From assembly GCA_021791415.1 (NCBI GenBank), contig JAJYWQ010000020.1, forward strand, positions 1 through 57,225: DNA of 57,225 nt, read 5' to 3'. Of the stretch, positions 25,216 to 33,146 are shown piece after piece; positions within the stretch are counted from its first letter, which is position 1; the number at the start of each line of letters is the position of its first letter. The position numbers were made by a program, and so were the translations under genes. Source of the stretch: a bacterium. Lineage in GTDB: Bacteria > Chloroflexota > Dormibacteria > Aeolococcales > Bog-877. The notes under the pieces were generated by a model. It was not told the DNA's origin, searched no databases, and saw nothing but the letters and a program-made list of their open reading frames with translations.

Positions 25216-26189
25216 CAGCTCATCCGCCTCACCGCGTCGACGATCTGCTGGCTGGCGGGAATGAGCTGCTGCTCCAGCTTGCGGGAGTACGGCAGGGGGA
25301 TGTCGCGCATGGCCACCCGGGCGATGGGCGCATCCAGGTCGTCGAAGCTCCGGTCGTGAATCTCGCTCAAAAGACTCGCGCCGAAGCCGCCGGTGCGCCA
25401 GTCCTCCCCGCACAGCACGAGCCGGTGGGTGCGCCCGACCGACGCCACCACCGTGGGGTAGTCCAGAGGACGCAGGGTGCGCAGATCGACCACCTCGCAG
25501 GAGACGCCGTCCTCGCGCTCCAGCACCTCGGCCGCGTGCAGCGCCTGGAGCAGCATCCGGGAGTACCCGACCAGGGTCACGTCGGTCCCCTCGCGGACCA
25601 CTGAGGCCCGTCCGATCGGCACCTCGAGACCCTCCTGCTCAGGCACCTCACCCTTGGTGCTGTAGAGGAGGCTGTGCTCGATGAAGATCACCGGGTCAGG
25701 GTCCCGGATGGCGGCCAGCAGCAACCCCTTGGCGTCGGCCGGGGTGGCGGGCATCACGACCTTCAGGCCCGGGACGGAGGCAAACCAACCCTCGAAGGTC
25801 TGGGAGTGGGTCGGGCCGAGCTGGCCGAAGCCGGAGACGGTGCGCACCACCAGGGGCACCGACCACTGGCCCCCGAACATGTAGTGGAACTTGGCGGCGC
25901 TGTTGACGATCTGGTCAAGAGCCAGCAGGGCGAAGTTGACGGTCATCAGCTCGGCCACCGGGCGCAGACCGCCCATGGCCGCCCCGACCGCGAAGCCCAC
26001 GATCCCGGCCTCGGCGATCGGGGTCTCCATCACCCGCTTGGGGCCGAACTCCTCCACCAGCCCCTTGGTCACTGCGTACGACCCCCCGTAGCCGGTGATG
26101 CTCTCCCCCATGAGGATCACTCTCGAGTCGCTGCGCATCTCCTCGCGCATGGCGCTGCGCACCGCCTCCCGGTAGGTCAGCTCGGCCAC
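25215..26189 (-). CDS. pdhB: Pyruvate dehydrogenase E1 beta subunit
   Basis: 324 aa. Typical E1-beta: YREAVRSAMREEM, then VILMGESITGYGGSYAVTKGL, TPIAEAGIVGFAVGAAMGGLRP with the TPP-contacting Glu, then HSQTFEGWFASVPGLKVVMPATP, and the transketolase C-terminal domain (VVDLRTLRPLDYPTVVASV, GFGASLLSEI). It pairs with pdhA in an alpha2beta2 decarboxylase. The GTG start directly abuts the pdhA TAA (no gap), so translation is coupled. Confidence 0.96.
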   Translation of the reverse strand: MAELTYREAVRSAMREEMRSDSRVILMGESITGYGGSYAVTKGLVEEFGPKRVMETPIAEAGIVGFAVGAAMGGLRPVAELMTVNFALLALDQIVNSAAKFHYMFGGQWSVPLVVRTVSGFGQLGPTHSQTFEGWFASVPGLKVVMPATPADAKGLLLAAIRDPDPVIFIEHSLLYSTKGEVPEQEGLEVPIGRASVVREGTDVTLVGYSRMLLQALHAAEVLEREDGVSCEVVDLRTLRPLDYPTVVASVGRTHRLVLCGEDWRTGGFGASLLSEIHDRSFDDLDAPIARVAMRDIPLPYSRKLEQQLIPASQQIVDAVRRMS

Positions 26190-27281
26190 TTAGCTAGCCG
26201 CCCCCGCCGGGTTCCCGGCCATGGAGGGCGCTTCCTCGGTCGCCTCGGGATCGATGGGCTTGGCGTAGATCCAGCGGTCCACGGAGTCTGGTTCGGGCCA
26301 AGGGGAGCTGTCGGCGAATCGCACGGCCTCCAGCATCTCGGCCTCGACCTCCTCGTTGACCTCCGCCAACTCCTGCGGGCTGGTGATCCGGTGTTGGACC
26401 AGAAAGTCCCCGAAGCGGGGGATGGGGTCCAGCTCTCTCCAGCGGCGGACCTCCTCCTTATCCCGGTAGAGCTCCGGGTCGGCCATGGAGTGGCCCCGGA
26501 AGCGGTAGGTCATGGCTTCGACGAAGAACGGCCCCTTGCCCGAGCGGCAGTGCTCCGCGGCCTGCTGGACCGCTCCGTACACCGAGAGCACGTCCATGCC
26601 GTCGCACTGCACCGCGGGCATGGTGTAGCCCTCCGCCTTGATCATCATGTCCGACACCGGAGACTCCTCGGCCAGGGTCGCCCCCATGCCGTAGAGATTG
26701 TTCTCGCAGATGAAGACCACCGGGAGGTTCCAGAGGGCAGCCATGTTCAGGCCCTCGTGGAAGATGCCGTTGCCGGTGGCGCCGTCGCCGAAGAAGTCCA
26801 GCACCACCAGCGGCTGCTCAAGGTACTGCATGGCGTAGGCCATCCCCGCCCCGATCGGGATGTGGGATCCCACGATGGCGTGTCCGCCCCAGAAGTGACG
26901 GGAGGCGTCCGCCAGGTGCATCGACCCGCCGCGACCGTGGCAGATCCCCGTGTCGCGCCCGAAGAGCTCGGCCATGCAGGCCCTCACGTCGCAGCCCCGG
27001 GCCAGCGCGTACCCGTGGTCGCGATAGTGCCCCAGGATGTGGTCGTCCTCACGAACCGCGGCTATCGCCCCCACCGCCACCGCCTCCTCCCCGATGTAGA
27101 GGTGGAGGAAGCCGCCGACCTTGGCTTGGGCGTAGGCCTCGGCGGCGTGATCCTCGAAGTGGCGGATCTGCACCATCTTGCGGTACATGTCGCGGCACTG
27201 CTGGGCGGTGAGCCCGTGCGGCAACGCGCCGGAGGAGCGCGCGGCGGCGCGAGGGCGGCTCTTGCGAGGGGTGGTGGCCAC
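26190..27281 (-). CDS. pdhA: Pyruvate dehydrogenase E1 alpha subunit
   Basis: 363 aa thiamine-diphosphate enzyme. After a basic Ala/Arg-rich leader (1-25) come MYRKMVQIRHFEDHAAEAY, GGFLHLYIGEEAVAVG, GRGGSMHLADASRHFWGGHA and the TPP motif GDGATGNGIFHEGLNMAAL ending in ENN. The phosphorylation-loop equivalent YRFRGHSMADPELYRDKEEV is present. It decarboxylates pyruvate and transfers the acetyl unit to E2 lipoyl groups. GTG start, six nucleotides after TAGACT, so leaderless expression is likely. First gene of the PDH operon. Confidence 0.96.
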   Translation of the reverse strand: MATTPRKSRPRAAARSSGALPHGLTAQQCRDMYRKMVQIRHFEDHAAEAYAQAKVGGFLHLYIGEEAVAVGAIAAVREDDHILGHYRDHGYALARGCDVRACMAELFGRDTGICHGRGGSMHLADASRHFWGGHAIVGSHIPIGAGMAYAMQYLEQPLVVLDFFGDGATGNGIFHEGLNMAALWNLPVVFICENNLYGMGATLAEESPVSDMMIKAEGYTMPAVQCDGMDVLSVYGAVQQAAEHCRSGKGPFFVEAMTYRFRGHSMADPELYRDKEEVRRWRELDPIPRFGDFLVQHRITSPQELAEVNEEVEAEMLEAVRFADSSPWPEPDSVDRWIYAKPIDPEATEEAPSMAGNPAGAAS

Positions 27282-27287
27282 GTACCC

Positions 27288-27293
27288 AGTCTA
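27288..27293 (-). promoter_or_regulatory. -10 box, leaderless pdh operon promoter
   Basis: TAGACT on the minus strand followed by exactly 6 nt and the pdhA GTG at 27281. Confidence 0.6.
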
Positions 27294-27537
27294 AGAGATC
27301 GGCCGCTACCCACCCGCAGGTGGATCGGGGCGCACTCGGCGCCACCGCCTCCCCGTCACCCCGGGAGTCAGGTCGCCATTCCTGGCCCTGGTAGCGGCCC
27401 TCGTCGCCGACTCCTGGAGTTTGCCGTCGCGTCCGGCTGAGTGCCGGGGACGACGGCCGACGCCGCTCCGCCTCGCGGCCTGCCGGAGGCGGCCAAATTG
27501 GGGTCGCCCAGAGGAGCTCAAACTGTGCCCCACGGGG
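27294..27537. other. Intergenic part of the pdhA / 27704 divergent region
   Basis: About 240 bp upstream of the promoter at 27538. Only short Arg/Pro-rich shadow frames are present. No tRNA, operator palindrome or gene is recognised. Confidence 0.45.
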
Positions 27538-27543
27538 TATACT
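27538..27543 (+). promoter_or_regulatory. -10 box of the long-leader transcript
   Basis: TATACT on the plus strand in an otherwise GC-rich stretch. The matching -35 is poor. It would start an RNA near 27550. Confidence 0.5.
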
Positions 27544-27549
27544 TCTCCT

Positions 27550-27703
27550 GCGCAGCCGCGGTGTGCGGAGCTGCCGGGTGGTGGGGAGCACCGGGTAACC
27601 GGGTTGCGCCCATTGCCGTTGACACCGAGGGGCCCAAGCCACGCGGGGCTCCCCAGAGGGACCAACCCATGAGGCGTGGCGCCCCCACCGAGGAAGTGAC
27701 GAG
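27550..27703 (+). promoter_or_regulatory. Structured 5' leader of about 150 nt, type unknown
   Basis: Long-range pair CGGTGT (27559-27564) with ACACCG near 27625. Inside it lies CCGG-GUAA-CCGG, a GNRA-tetraloop hairpin. Downstream is a stem GGGGCCC / GGGCTCCCC with a 2-nt bulge. GAGGAAG then provides the ribosome site. I compared it by eye with the common riboswitch cores (TPP, SAM, B12, FMN, c-di-AMP, T-box) and found no match. It could be a new cis-regulatory RNA or simply GC-driven pairing. Confidence 0.35.
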
Positions 27704-28111
27704 ATGATGACCACCGAGCGGGACAACCGCTACCGGGTTACCCACCACGACATCCTGCGTCGGCAGCGCGAGAGCCTGGCCCGGACCAGGAAGTTGCGCA
27801 AGTACCGCTCCCACCTGGAGCACTTGGACCGGGTTCTCGCCGACCTCGAGGATGCCCGCATCCGCGAGCGCCGGGTGGTGCCGCCCGCGATCACCGAGGA
27901 GCTGCGCCGGGCCGAGGTGTCCCAGGTCGATCCGGATCTCGCCCAAGTGGTGGCCAGCAGCCGCCCCAGCATCGACCGGGTGCAGGACGCCGTGTTCGAC
28001 GCCCAGGGGCGCATCATGGTCGAGGTCAGCAGGCTTTTGGGGCAGCCGGACTGGATCACCATCGAGGCCGAGGAAGGCGAGGCCCTGGAGCTAGAGGCCT
28101 CTCGTCACTGA
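27704..28111 (+). CDS. Unknown charged helical protein
   Basis: 135 aa, starting at ATG 27704 (a second ATG follows at once). No family recognised. It is Arg/Glu/Asp-rich and helical: HHDILRRQRESLARTRKLRK, YRSHLEHLDRVLADLEDARI, then SIDRVQDAVFDAQGRIMVEV and an acidic end EEGEALELEASRH. No signal peptide, membrane segment or cysteine. It sits after a 150-nt leader, divergent from pdhA. Its last 7 bp overlap the convergent 28105-28755 gene. The start is supported by AGGAAG 7 nt upstream. Confidence 0.6.
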   Translation: MMTTERDNRYRVTHHDILRRQRESLARTRKLRKYRSHLEHLDRVLADLEDARIRERRVVPPAITEELRRAEVSQVDPDLAQVVASSRPSIDRVQDAVFDAQGRIMVEVSRLLGQPDWITIEAEEGEALELEASRH

Positions 28112-28755
28112 CCGGCGCGAGCGGACGCTCCCAGCGTCCGCTCCGGGTCGAAGTTGCGGGCCAACTCCAAGATCCGTTCCTGGTCCCTTCTCGCCTTGCG
28201 GCTGCGGGCAGTCTCGCGCTGGCGGGGCCTGACCGGCAGGTGAGCGGTCTCGGCCATGCGCTCGGCGAGCCTGGCATCCCGCGTCTGGGCCATCCGATCC
28301 CACTCCTCTATGGCCTCGGCGATGGCGAGGCGCCGCTCCTTGGGGTCCGCCTCACCCAGCTCGGCCAACCGCGCCTCCAGCCTGGCCATGCGCCGCGCGG
28401 GCAGCCGGCCGCGGGCCATCTGAATCGCTGACTCGGCCTCGGCCTCCTCGTGCCTCCTGGCCCCAGAAGCGTGGCTGGCCGCGGCCTCCTGGCTCCTCGC
28501 CTCCCGGAGAGCTGCCTGAGCTTCCTGAAGGAGCGCTCCGTAGGCCGGGAGCAGCGCCTCATGTTCCCCCTGGGCGGCCAGAGCGGCCAGCTCGGCACCC
28601 CGGGCCACCAGCTGGCCAACCGCCGTCTCCTGTCCCAGCTCGCGCAGCTGAGGAATGATGAACACTCCGAGCTTGCGATCCAGGTCCACCCAGGCCTGGC
28701 GGACCTCGGGTGCTAGCTGCGGGTGCTCAGGCACCGCCAGCGGGCTACGGGGCAT
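28105..28755 (-). CDS. Unknown coiled-coil protein
   Basis: 216 aa, Ala/Arg/Glu-rich, almost wholly helical. Features include LDRKLGVFIIPQLRELGQE near the N-terminus, a long heptad-like region of about 60-170 (LQEAQAALREARSQEAA, ARLEARLAELGEADPKERRL), and a basic C-terminus RSRKARRDQERILELARNFD. No recognised domain and no membrane segment. The ATG has AGGAGG 10 nt upstream. It lies 27 bp after rpe on the same strand, so it is probably the last gene of the tkt-tal/pgi-pgl-rpe operon. Confidence 0.6.
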   Translation of the reverse strand: MPRSPLAVPEHPQLAPEVRQAWVDLDRKLGVFIIPQLRELGQETAVGQLVARGAELAALAAQGEHEALLPAYGALLQEAQAALREARSQEAAASHASGARRHEEAEAESAIQMARGRLPARRMARLEARLAELGEADPKERRLAIAEAIEEWDRMAQTRDARLAERMAETAHLPVRPRQRETARSRKARRDQERILELARNFDPERTLGASARAGQ

Positions 28756-28782
28756 TCTCTCCCAACCTCCTCGGTATCTCGG

Positions 28783-29463
28783 TCACGACAGCTGCGCGCC
28801 CGTTCCTCCCGAGATCCGCTCCAGGAGGCATCCGACCCCGGCGGCGGTGCCCTTGGGGGCGGCGAACACCGAGGTGCCAGCTACCACCACGGTGGCCCCG
28901 GCGGCTACGCAGCTAGACGCATTGTCGCAGTCCACACCCCCGTCCACCTCCAGCTCGCAACCGGGATTCAGCTGGGAGATCATCTCCGCCACCTCCCGGA
29001 GCCTCATCAGCGACTGGGGTAGGAGGCGCTGGCCCCCGAAGCCCGGGTCCACCGACATCACCAGCGCCAGCTCCACCTCGGGCAGGAGCGGTCGGAGGAG
29101 TGAGGTGGAGGTCCCGGGATTGATCGCCATCCCGGCCCTGGCGCCCAGCTGGTGGATCAGGGCCACGCTGCGGTGCGGCTGCGTGCCCGCCTCCAAGTGC
29201 ACGGTGACCGTGCCACAGCCCGCCTCGACGAACGCCGGGATGATGCTGTCTGGGCGCTCCACCATGAGGTGCACCTCCAGGGGCAGGTCAGTGTGACGAC
29301 GGCAGGCGGCGACCACCTCTGGTCCCATGCTGAGGTTGGGCACGAAGTGGTTGTCCATGACGTCGATGTGAATGCGGTGGGCGCCGGCCCGTTCGCAAGC
29401 CTGGACCTCCTCTCCCAGCCTGGAGAAGTCGGCGGCAAGGATCGACGGGGCGAGTTGTACCAA
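28783..29463 (-). CDS. rpe: Ribulose-phosphate 3-epimerase
   Basis: 226 aa TIM barrel interconverting ribulose-5-P and xylulose-5-P. It has LAPSILAADFSRLGEEV, the metal/catalytic strand IHIDVMDNHFVPNLSMGP, VHLMVERP, VMSVDPGFGGQ and VDGGVD near the phosphate site. The start is TTG 29463, one base after the pgl stop; the frame stays open upstream but lacks homology. Member of the pentose phosphate operon. Confidence 0.95.
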   Translation of the reverse strand: MVQLAPSILAADFSRLGEEVQACERAGAHRIHIDVMDNHFVPNLSMGPEVVAACRRHTDLPLEVHLMVERPDSIIPAFVEAGCGTVTVHLEAGTQPHRSVALIHQLGARAGMAINPGTSTSLLRPLLPEVELALVMSVDPGFGGQRLLPQSLMRLREVAEMISQLNPGCELEVDGGVDCDNASSCVAAGATVVVAGTSVFAAPKGTAAGVGCLLERISGGTGAQLS

Positions 29464-29464
29464 C

Positions 29465-30250
29465 TCAGCTTCCGGTGAGCCTGGCGGACGCCGCCGCGTC
29501 GCACCACACCTCTCCCCCCCGGGGCCGCCGGGCGGCCAACTGGGCAGGAAGGGCCACCGGGTCATAGGGCCCCTCAAGCACCCGGGCCAGCGTCTCGCTC
29601 TTATCCGGGCCCGCCAGCAGGAGCGCCAGCCGTCCTGCGGCCCGGAGGGCGGCGGGACCCAGGCTGAGCCGGGGCTCGCCCGTGGGGGAGATCGAGGCGA
29701 GCGCCAAGGCGTGCGGGTCGTACTCCCGCCCGGGGAAAAGGGAGGCGGTGTGGCCGTCCTGACCCATGCCGAGCACGCACAGGTCCATGACCGGCGCCCC
29801 AGCAGGGTCGAGGCTCAGGAACTGCCGCTGGAAGTTGGCGCAGAGTTCGGCCGCTCCGAGGCCGCTGCCGGCCTCCCAGGAGAGTAGCCTTGGGCCGGCA
29901 CCCACGATCCGCTCCAGCAGGCAACTCCGAATCATCCCCTCGTTGGAACGCGGGTCGCTGGGCGGCACCGCCCTCTCATCGGCCGGCAGCACCACCACCC
30001 GGCCCCAGTCAACATCCGGCTGCTCCGCCAGCAGCTCGAGGAACCGCCGGGGCGTCTCACCGCCAGGGAGCCCCACGAGCGCGGCCGCCCCCCGCCGGGC
30101 CAGGGCCTGGCGGATGACAAGGCTGGCGGTACTGGCGGCGAAGCGGGCCAGAGCCTCCGGGTCCGGTTGCACCAGGACCTGGCAGCGACCCGGGGCGCCA
30201 ACCTCCGCCACCGCCTCCCGGCTCCCCTCTGGGGAGCTACCGCCGCCCAC
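29465..30250 (-). CDS. pgl: 6-phosphogluconolactonase
   Basis: 261 aa. NagB-like fold enzyme hydrolysing 6-phosphogluconolactone. Key motifs: LVGLPGGETPRRFLELLAEQ (phosphate loop), VVLPADERAVPPSDPRSNEGM (the DER and SN elements), and LGMGQDGHTASLFPG, the signature that separates Pgl from glucosamine-6-P deaminase. GTG 30250 directly follows the TGA of tal-pgi. Zwf is not in the window, so the lactone source is elsewhere. Confidence 0.95.
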   Translation of the reverse strand: MGGGSSPEGSREAVAEVGAPGRCQVLVQPDPEALARFAASTASLVIRQALARRGAAALVGLPGGETPRRFLELLAEQPDVDWGRVVVLPADERAVPPSDPRSNEGMIRSCLLERIVGAGPRLLSWEAGSGLGAAELCANFQRQFLSLDPAGAPVMDLCVLGMGQDGHTASLFPGREYDPHALALASISPTGEPRLSLGPAALRAAGRLALLLAGPDKSETLARVLEGPYDPVALPAQLAARRPRGGEVWCDAAASARLTGS

Positions 30251-33133
30251 TCAACGAGGCCCGCCCACCGGGGCGAGGAGCCGCTCCAGCCCCAGGGTGA
30301 GCTCCAGGAGGCCGGCCCCAATGTCCTGCAGGTTGGCCCTGAGGACCCTCCGCCCGCGGCCGGTGAGGGAGAGGTAGTCCCCCAGCGCCTGCGCCGCCTG
30401 GAGGGTGGCGAAGTCGTAGGCGCCCCCCGGAATGGCGGGGGCGGTGCGGTGGGACCCGGTGATCTGCAGGAAGGCGGCGGTGGCCGGCCCTCCCTTGTGC
30501 AGCTGACCGGTGGAGTGGAGGAAGCGCGGACCGAAGCCGAAGGTGGTGGCGCACCCGGTGGCCTGGGTGAGGGCCCGGCGCAGCCGCGCGATCTCCTCCT
30601 GATCCTCGGGATGTCCGGTCCGCATCGGCAGGTAGGCCATGACGGCTATGTACCAGCCGCGTCCGACGCCGGCCAGCCACTGCCGGAGTGCTGAATCCAG
30701 GTCGACGGAGCCGGGGCATCCGGTGAGTTGCAACGGCCCGCTCTCCAGGTCACATGCAGGCTCCGGCAGCCGGCCATGGGCCTGGTACTCGGCCAGAAGG
30801 CGTGCGGTGTTGTCCTTGCTCTCCTGAACGTTGGGCTGGTCGAAGGGGTCGATCTGAAGCAGGGCTCCGGCCAGCGCCGTGGCCACCTCCCAGCGGTAGA
30901 ACTCCGCCCCCAGGTCCAGCAGGTGCGGCGTCGGCAGGTGGACGACCGGCTGGTCGGCACGAACAAGCTCCTGCAGCCAGGCGGTGATCTCGGGGTCGGG
31001 GTTGGCGGAGCCGCTCTCGAGGTGGATGAAGAGCCGGTCGGCGCCGTAGGCCGCCACCTCCATCTTCGGCTCGCCGACCACCGGCACCAGCCCCCTCCCC
31101 TCCTTTCCAGTGGACTCCGCCAGCAGCTGCTCGATCCAGACGGGCAGGGCCTCGAGGTCGGGGTCCGCCACGATGGTGACCTTGTCCCGACCGCTGGCGG
31201 CCGAGCCAGCCAGGACCGCGGCCAGCTGCTCTCCCGGGCTGCCTTGGGCCGCCGAGCAGGCCTCGGACATGGCCAGCGCCGCGGCCAGAAGTTGGTCCAG
31301 GTCCACGCCGAGGGTGGCCGCCGGCACCAGCCCGAAGTCGGAGAGGGCGCTGTACCTCCCGCCGATCTCTGGATTGGCGGTGAAGACCTGGTGGAAACCC
31401 AGCTCCCGGGCCCTCGCCTCGAGCGGGGTCCCGGGGTCGGTGACGGCGATGAGGTGCTCTCCAGCCTTCTCCCCCACCGCCTTCACCAGCAAATCGTGGA
31501 AGTAGGCGAGGTGGCTCAGTGTCTCCGTCGTTCCCCCGCTCTTAGAGGACACGATCACCAGGGTGCGCTCCAACTCCAGCCGGGAGGCCACGTCGCTCAC
31601 CTGATCCGGGTCAGTGGAGTCCAGCACCAGGAGCTCCGGGAACCCAGGGGCGGCGCCGAAGGTCTTGGAGAGCACGTCCGGGCACAGGCTGCTGCCACCC
31701 ATTCCCACCAGCAGCGCCTGGCGGAACCCCCGGTCGCGCACCCAGCTCCGATGCCCCTTGAGACCGGCGATGGCCTCCTGCTGGCTGCGGGGTTCATCGA
31801 GCCAGCCGAGCCGGTGCCGCATCTCCTCGCGCTGTGCCGGGTCGCCGGGCCAGAGCGAGACGTCTCGGGCCACCAGCCGGGCGCTGGCCTGGCTGGCCGC
31901 CAGCCGCGCGGCCGCCTCCTCTACTGGCACGGTGGTCGAGCCCAGCTCCAGCCTGGCCGTGGTGGCGGTGGCTATGAAGCGGGTGCGCGGGGAGGCCACC
32001 ACCCGGCCCGCGCCCAGGCTGGCCCTCTTTCCGCCCACCTCCGCCAGAAGCTTGTCCATCGACGCCGCGAAGCTGGCCACGCCCTGCTCCTCGAGGAGCT
32101 TGGTGACGTCCGCCAAGTCGATCCCCAGCCGGGCCAGGTGGGCCCGGTTCGCCTCCGCCTGGGGCAGGTGCTCGCGCAGACTGTCCCGCACCCGCCCGTG
32201 GTCCAAAAAGGCCCGGACCGAGGCCGGCGGCATGGTGTTGACGGTGTCCGGGGCGATCAGCTCCTCGCAGTAGAGGACGTCTCGGTAGGCGGCGTTCTTG
32301 GTGCTCGTGCTGGCCCAGAGGGGGCGCTGCAGGTGGGCTCCGGCCTCCCGCAGGGATGCGAACCGCGGTCCCCGCATCACCTCCTCGAAGGCCAGGTAGG
32401 CCAGGGCGGCGTTGGTGATCGCCGCGGTGCCGTGTGCCGCCGCCAGCTGGCGGGCCCGGTCGGCGTCCGCCCCCTCAGCCAGACGGTCGAGCCGGCGGTC
32501 CACCTCGGTGTCGACCCGGCTCACGAAGAAGCTGGCCACAGAGCGGATTCCCGAGAGGTCGGAGCCGGCCTCCAGCCGCCGCTCCAGACCTCGGCAGTAG
32601 GCCTCCATCACCTCGCGGTAGCGGTCGACGGCGAAGATGAGGGTGACGTTGACGTTCAGCCCCTGGGCGATGGCCTCCTCAATCGCCGGCACCCCCTCCG
32701 GCGTCGCCGGGATCTTGATCATGAGGTTCTCCCGCCCCACCAGCTGCCGGTAACGCTGGGCCGCGGCGACCGTGGCGGCCGTGTCGTGGGCCAGCCGGGG
32801 GGCGACCTCCAGGCTCACGTACCCGTCCCGGCCGCCGCTGCGACGATGGACCTCGGCCAGGATGTCACAGGCCGCCCTGACGTCCTCAACTATTAGGCGG
32901 TCGTAGATCTCCTCGTCGCTGAGCCCCTCGCGGGAAAGGCTGGCGATCTCCAGGTCGTAGGCGTCGCTGCCGGAGACAGCCTGCTCGAAGATGGTGGGAT
33001 TGGCGGTCACCCCGACCACCCCCAGATCGATGAGCTCCCGTAGGCCGTTGGAGCTGATGAGGTCCCGGCTCAGGTTGTCATACCAAACGCTCTGACCATG
33101 GTCCGCCAGCTGGCGCAAAGTGTTCTCGGCCAT
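30251..33133 (-). CDS. tal-pgi: Bifunctional transaldolase / glucose-6-phosphate isomerase
   Basis: 960 aa fusion. Residues 1-370 are a transaldolase of the long (TalB/mycobacterial) type: QSVWYDNLSRDLI, GVVGVTANPTIFEQAV, the Schiff-base Lys141 in LMIKIPATPEG, and LYCEELIAPDTVNTMP. Residues about 385-960 are phosphoglucose isomerase, with LVGMGGSSLCPDVL (478-484 region), VIVSSKSGGTTETLSHL (529-538 region) and the later isomerase core. Both active sites look intact. It links fructose-6-P pools between the two pathways. ATG 33133 is preferred over TTG 33157 because GAGGTGG lies just upstream. Such fusions are known but uncommon. Confidence 0.94.
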   Translation of the reverse strand: MAENTLRQLADHGQSVWYDNLSRDLISSNGLRELIDLGVVGVTANPTIFEQAVSGSDAYDLEIASLSREGLSDEEIYDRLIVEDVRAACDILAEVHRRSGGRDGYVSLEVAPRLAHDTAATVAAAQRYRQLVGRENLMIKIPATPEGVPAIEEAIAQGLNVNVTLIFAVDRYREVMEAYCRGLERRLEAGSDLSGIRSVASFFVSRVDTEVDRRLDRLAEGADADRARQLAAAHGTAAITNAALAYLAFEEVMRGPRFASLREAGAHLQRPLWASTSTKNAAYRDVLYCEELIAPDTVNTMPPASVRAFLDHGRVRDSLREHLPQAEANRAHLARLGIDLADVTKLLEEQGVASFAASMDKLLAEVGGKRASLGAGRVVASPRTRFIATATTARLELGSTTVPVEEAAARLAASQASARLVARDVSLWPGDPAQREEMRHRLGWLDEPRSQQEAIAGLKGHRSWVRDRGFRQALLVGMGGSSLCPDVLSKTFGAAPGFPELLVLDSTDPDQVSDVASRLELERTLVIVSSKSGGTTETLSHLAYFHDLLVKAVGEKAGEHLIAVTDPGTPLEARARELGFHQVFTANPEIGGRYSALSDFGLVPAATLGVDLDQLLAAALAMSEACSAAQGSPGEQLAAVLAGSAASGRDKVTIVADPDLEALPVWIEQLLAESTGKEGRGLVPVVGEPKMEVAAYGADRLFIHLESGSANPDPEITAWLQELVRADQPVVHLPTPHLLDLGAEFYRWEVATALAGALLQIDPFDQPNVQESKDNTARLLAEYQAHGRLPEPACDLESGPLQLTGCPGSVDLDSALRQWLAGVGRGWYIAVMAYLPMRTGHPEDQEEIARLRRALTQATGCATTFGFGPRFLHSTGQLHKGGPATAAFLQITGSHRTAPAIPGGAYDFATLQAAQALGDYLSLTGRGRRVLRANLQDIGAGLLELTLGLERLLAPVGGPR

Positions 33134-33146
33134 TTCCGCCACCTCT

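Noticed and set aside
27550-27703. T-box or c-di-AMP riboswitch in the leader
   Set aside because: The partial GGTGGT and CCGGGT words do not come in the required order, and the TGGTACCGCG and GGGGTGAATC cores are missing.
30728-32896. 722-codon open frame on the plus strand
   Set aside because: Antisense to tal-pgi, which has intact motifs throughout.
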